Assembly: GCA_026770585.1 (NCBI GenBank)
Contig: MU646561.1
Coordinates: forward strand, 422,178 to 444,087
From: Baffinella frigidus
Taxonomy: Eukaryota; Cryptophyceae; Cryptomonadales; Baffinellaceae
Length of the DNA stretch: 21,910 bases
Direction of reading: 5' to 3'
A model generated the notes under the pieces. It saw nothing but the letters and a program-made list of their open reading frames with translations, did not search any database and was not told where the DNA came from. Made by a program: the position numbers and the translations under genes. Of the stretch, positions 21,149 to 21,910 are shown one piece after another. Positions within the stretch are counted from its first letter, which is position 1. Each line of letters opens with the position of its first letter.

Positions 21149-21188
21149 CCCAGATACTCCAGTAGAACCTTCTACTGGAGCATCTGGG
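21149..21188. repeat. Hairpin, 17-bp stem with one mismatch
   Basis: CCCAGATACTCCAGTAG, AACCTT-type loop, CTACTGGAGCATCTGGG. Confidence 0.85.
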
Positions 21189-21236
21189 TTTGGACCAAAC
21201 CGGTGTAGGATTTGGGTTTGCACTGACGGCTGGTGC

Positions 21237-21910
21237 GATATAGGGCAGGGCATAACCCCCCCCTAAAACCTACACCATATGCCCTTCACCCTCAAACCTA
21301 AACCCTAAACTGCGATGCAGAGCAGGGCATAAAAAAACGTTAAAACCTACACCCTACGCCCTTCACCCTCAAACCTAAACCCTAAACTCTAACCCTATCC
21401 CCTAACCCCTAACGGTTCAGACTGAAATTAACCTTCACTACTGTGTTGACTGCTCACTCTGTTGACAACCTAGTGGTAAATTGAGAATTTGAAAGTATTT
21501 GTCCGGTGAGGGACGGGCCCAAGGGCGGGGCTATCTGGATTGAACCCTCAACCCTAAACCCGAAGCCCTATGTACACCCTAAACCCTACCATCAACCCTA
21601 AACCCTAAACACTACACCCTGAACCTTTACCCCTCAAGCCTCCCCAAAATTCAACACCCTAAACCCTTCAAACTAAACCCTAAACCCTGCACCCAAAATC
21701 CTTGACAATGCACCCACAACCCTATACCCTACACCATACACCTTGCACCCTGCACCCTACACCGCACACCCTGTACCCTACACCCGACACCGTAAACCCT
21801 GAACCCTAAACCCTACACCCGACACCCTATACTCTATACCCTACACCCTACAACCTACACCCTACACCCTACACCTTACACCCTACACCCGAAACTACAC
21901 CCTACACCCT
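21237..21910 (-). repeat. Telomere-like array in inverse orientation
   Basis: CCCTAAA, CCCTACA and CCCTGAA units on the plus strand, so the G-rich strand is minus, opposite to the other arrays. An 80-bp segment is duplicated (GCAGGGCATAA ... CCCTTCACCCTCAAACCTAA at about 21,243 and 21,321). A non-telomeric stretch of about 120 bp lies at 21,415-21,540. The array runs off the window. Confidence 0.9.

Overview
This window looks like repeat-dominated nuclear DNA of a eukaryote, most likely a microalga or a related protist. The reasons are long degenerate TTTAGGG-type telomere-like arrays, many very short non-autonomous inverted-repeat elements, no operon-like gene packing, a TATA-like motif upstream of a GC-rich reading frame, and no bacterial ribosome-binding sites. 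TTTAGGG telomeres occur in plants, several algal lineages, dinoflagellates and chromerids. The sequence alone does not fix the lineage, and any name would be a guess. I see no rRNA, tRNA, transposase or reverse transcriptase.

Layout. 1-970: degenerate TTTAGGG/TGTAGGG array. 977-5,433: a mosaic of small mobile elements (families named here A, B, C, D, E, F, H), a tandem repeat, microsatellites and a broken gene copy on the minus strand (about 4,107-4,288). 5,434-8,540: a more AT-rich stretch with larger inverted-repeat units, perfect hairpins, and a candidate minus-strand reading frame (7,734-8,066) whose 5' part and upstream region recur inverted near 18.7-18.9 kb. 8,547-9,497: the clearest gene, a GC-rich frame for a basic protein of unknown function. 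9,500-11,100: a dense cluster of family A copies with nested insertions, plus a 10-N gap inside a poly-G run. 11,540-14,190: family A and B elements and homogenised telomere-variant arrays (TTCAGGG, TGTAGGG, TTGAGGG, TTTAGGG). 14,190-19,480: further foldback elements and dispersed repeats. 19,500-20,001: a second candidate gene (MPWRDLIFPTDG...), the intact relative of the broken copy near 4.2 kb. 20,140-21,190: foldback elements. 21,237-21,910: telomere-like array in the opposite orientation (CCCTAAA/CCCTACA).

The strongest content is the record of transposition. Family A (about 118 bp plus flanking TA) can be read as a TA-duplicating MITE from filled and empty sites inside the window: it sits inside a D unit, inside another A copy, and inside a telomere-like repeat, and it has itself been split by family B. 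Family D is a unit of about 80-105 bp that ends in a variable run of a 9-bp motif (CCTAAAGGA). One insertion seems to consist of that tail alone, flanked by a 4-bp duplication, and it breaks the reading frame of the gene copy at 4.2 kb. Several families with unrelated ends (A, B, C) share the same palindromic core vocabulary (CCTAGG, CCTACCGTAGG).

Family letters are labels for this window, not database names. Boundaries were found by eye and can be off by a few bases.
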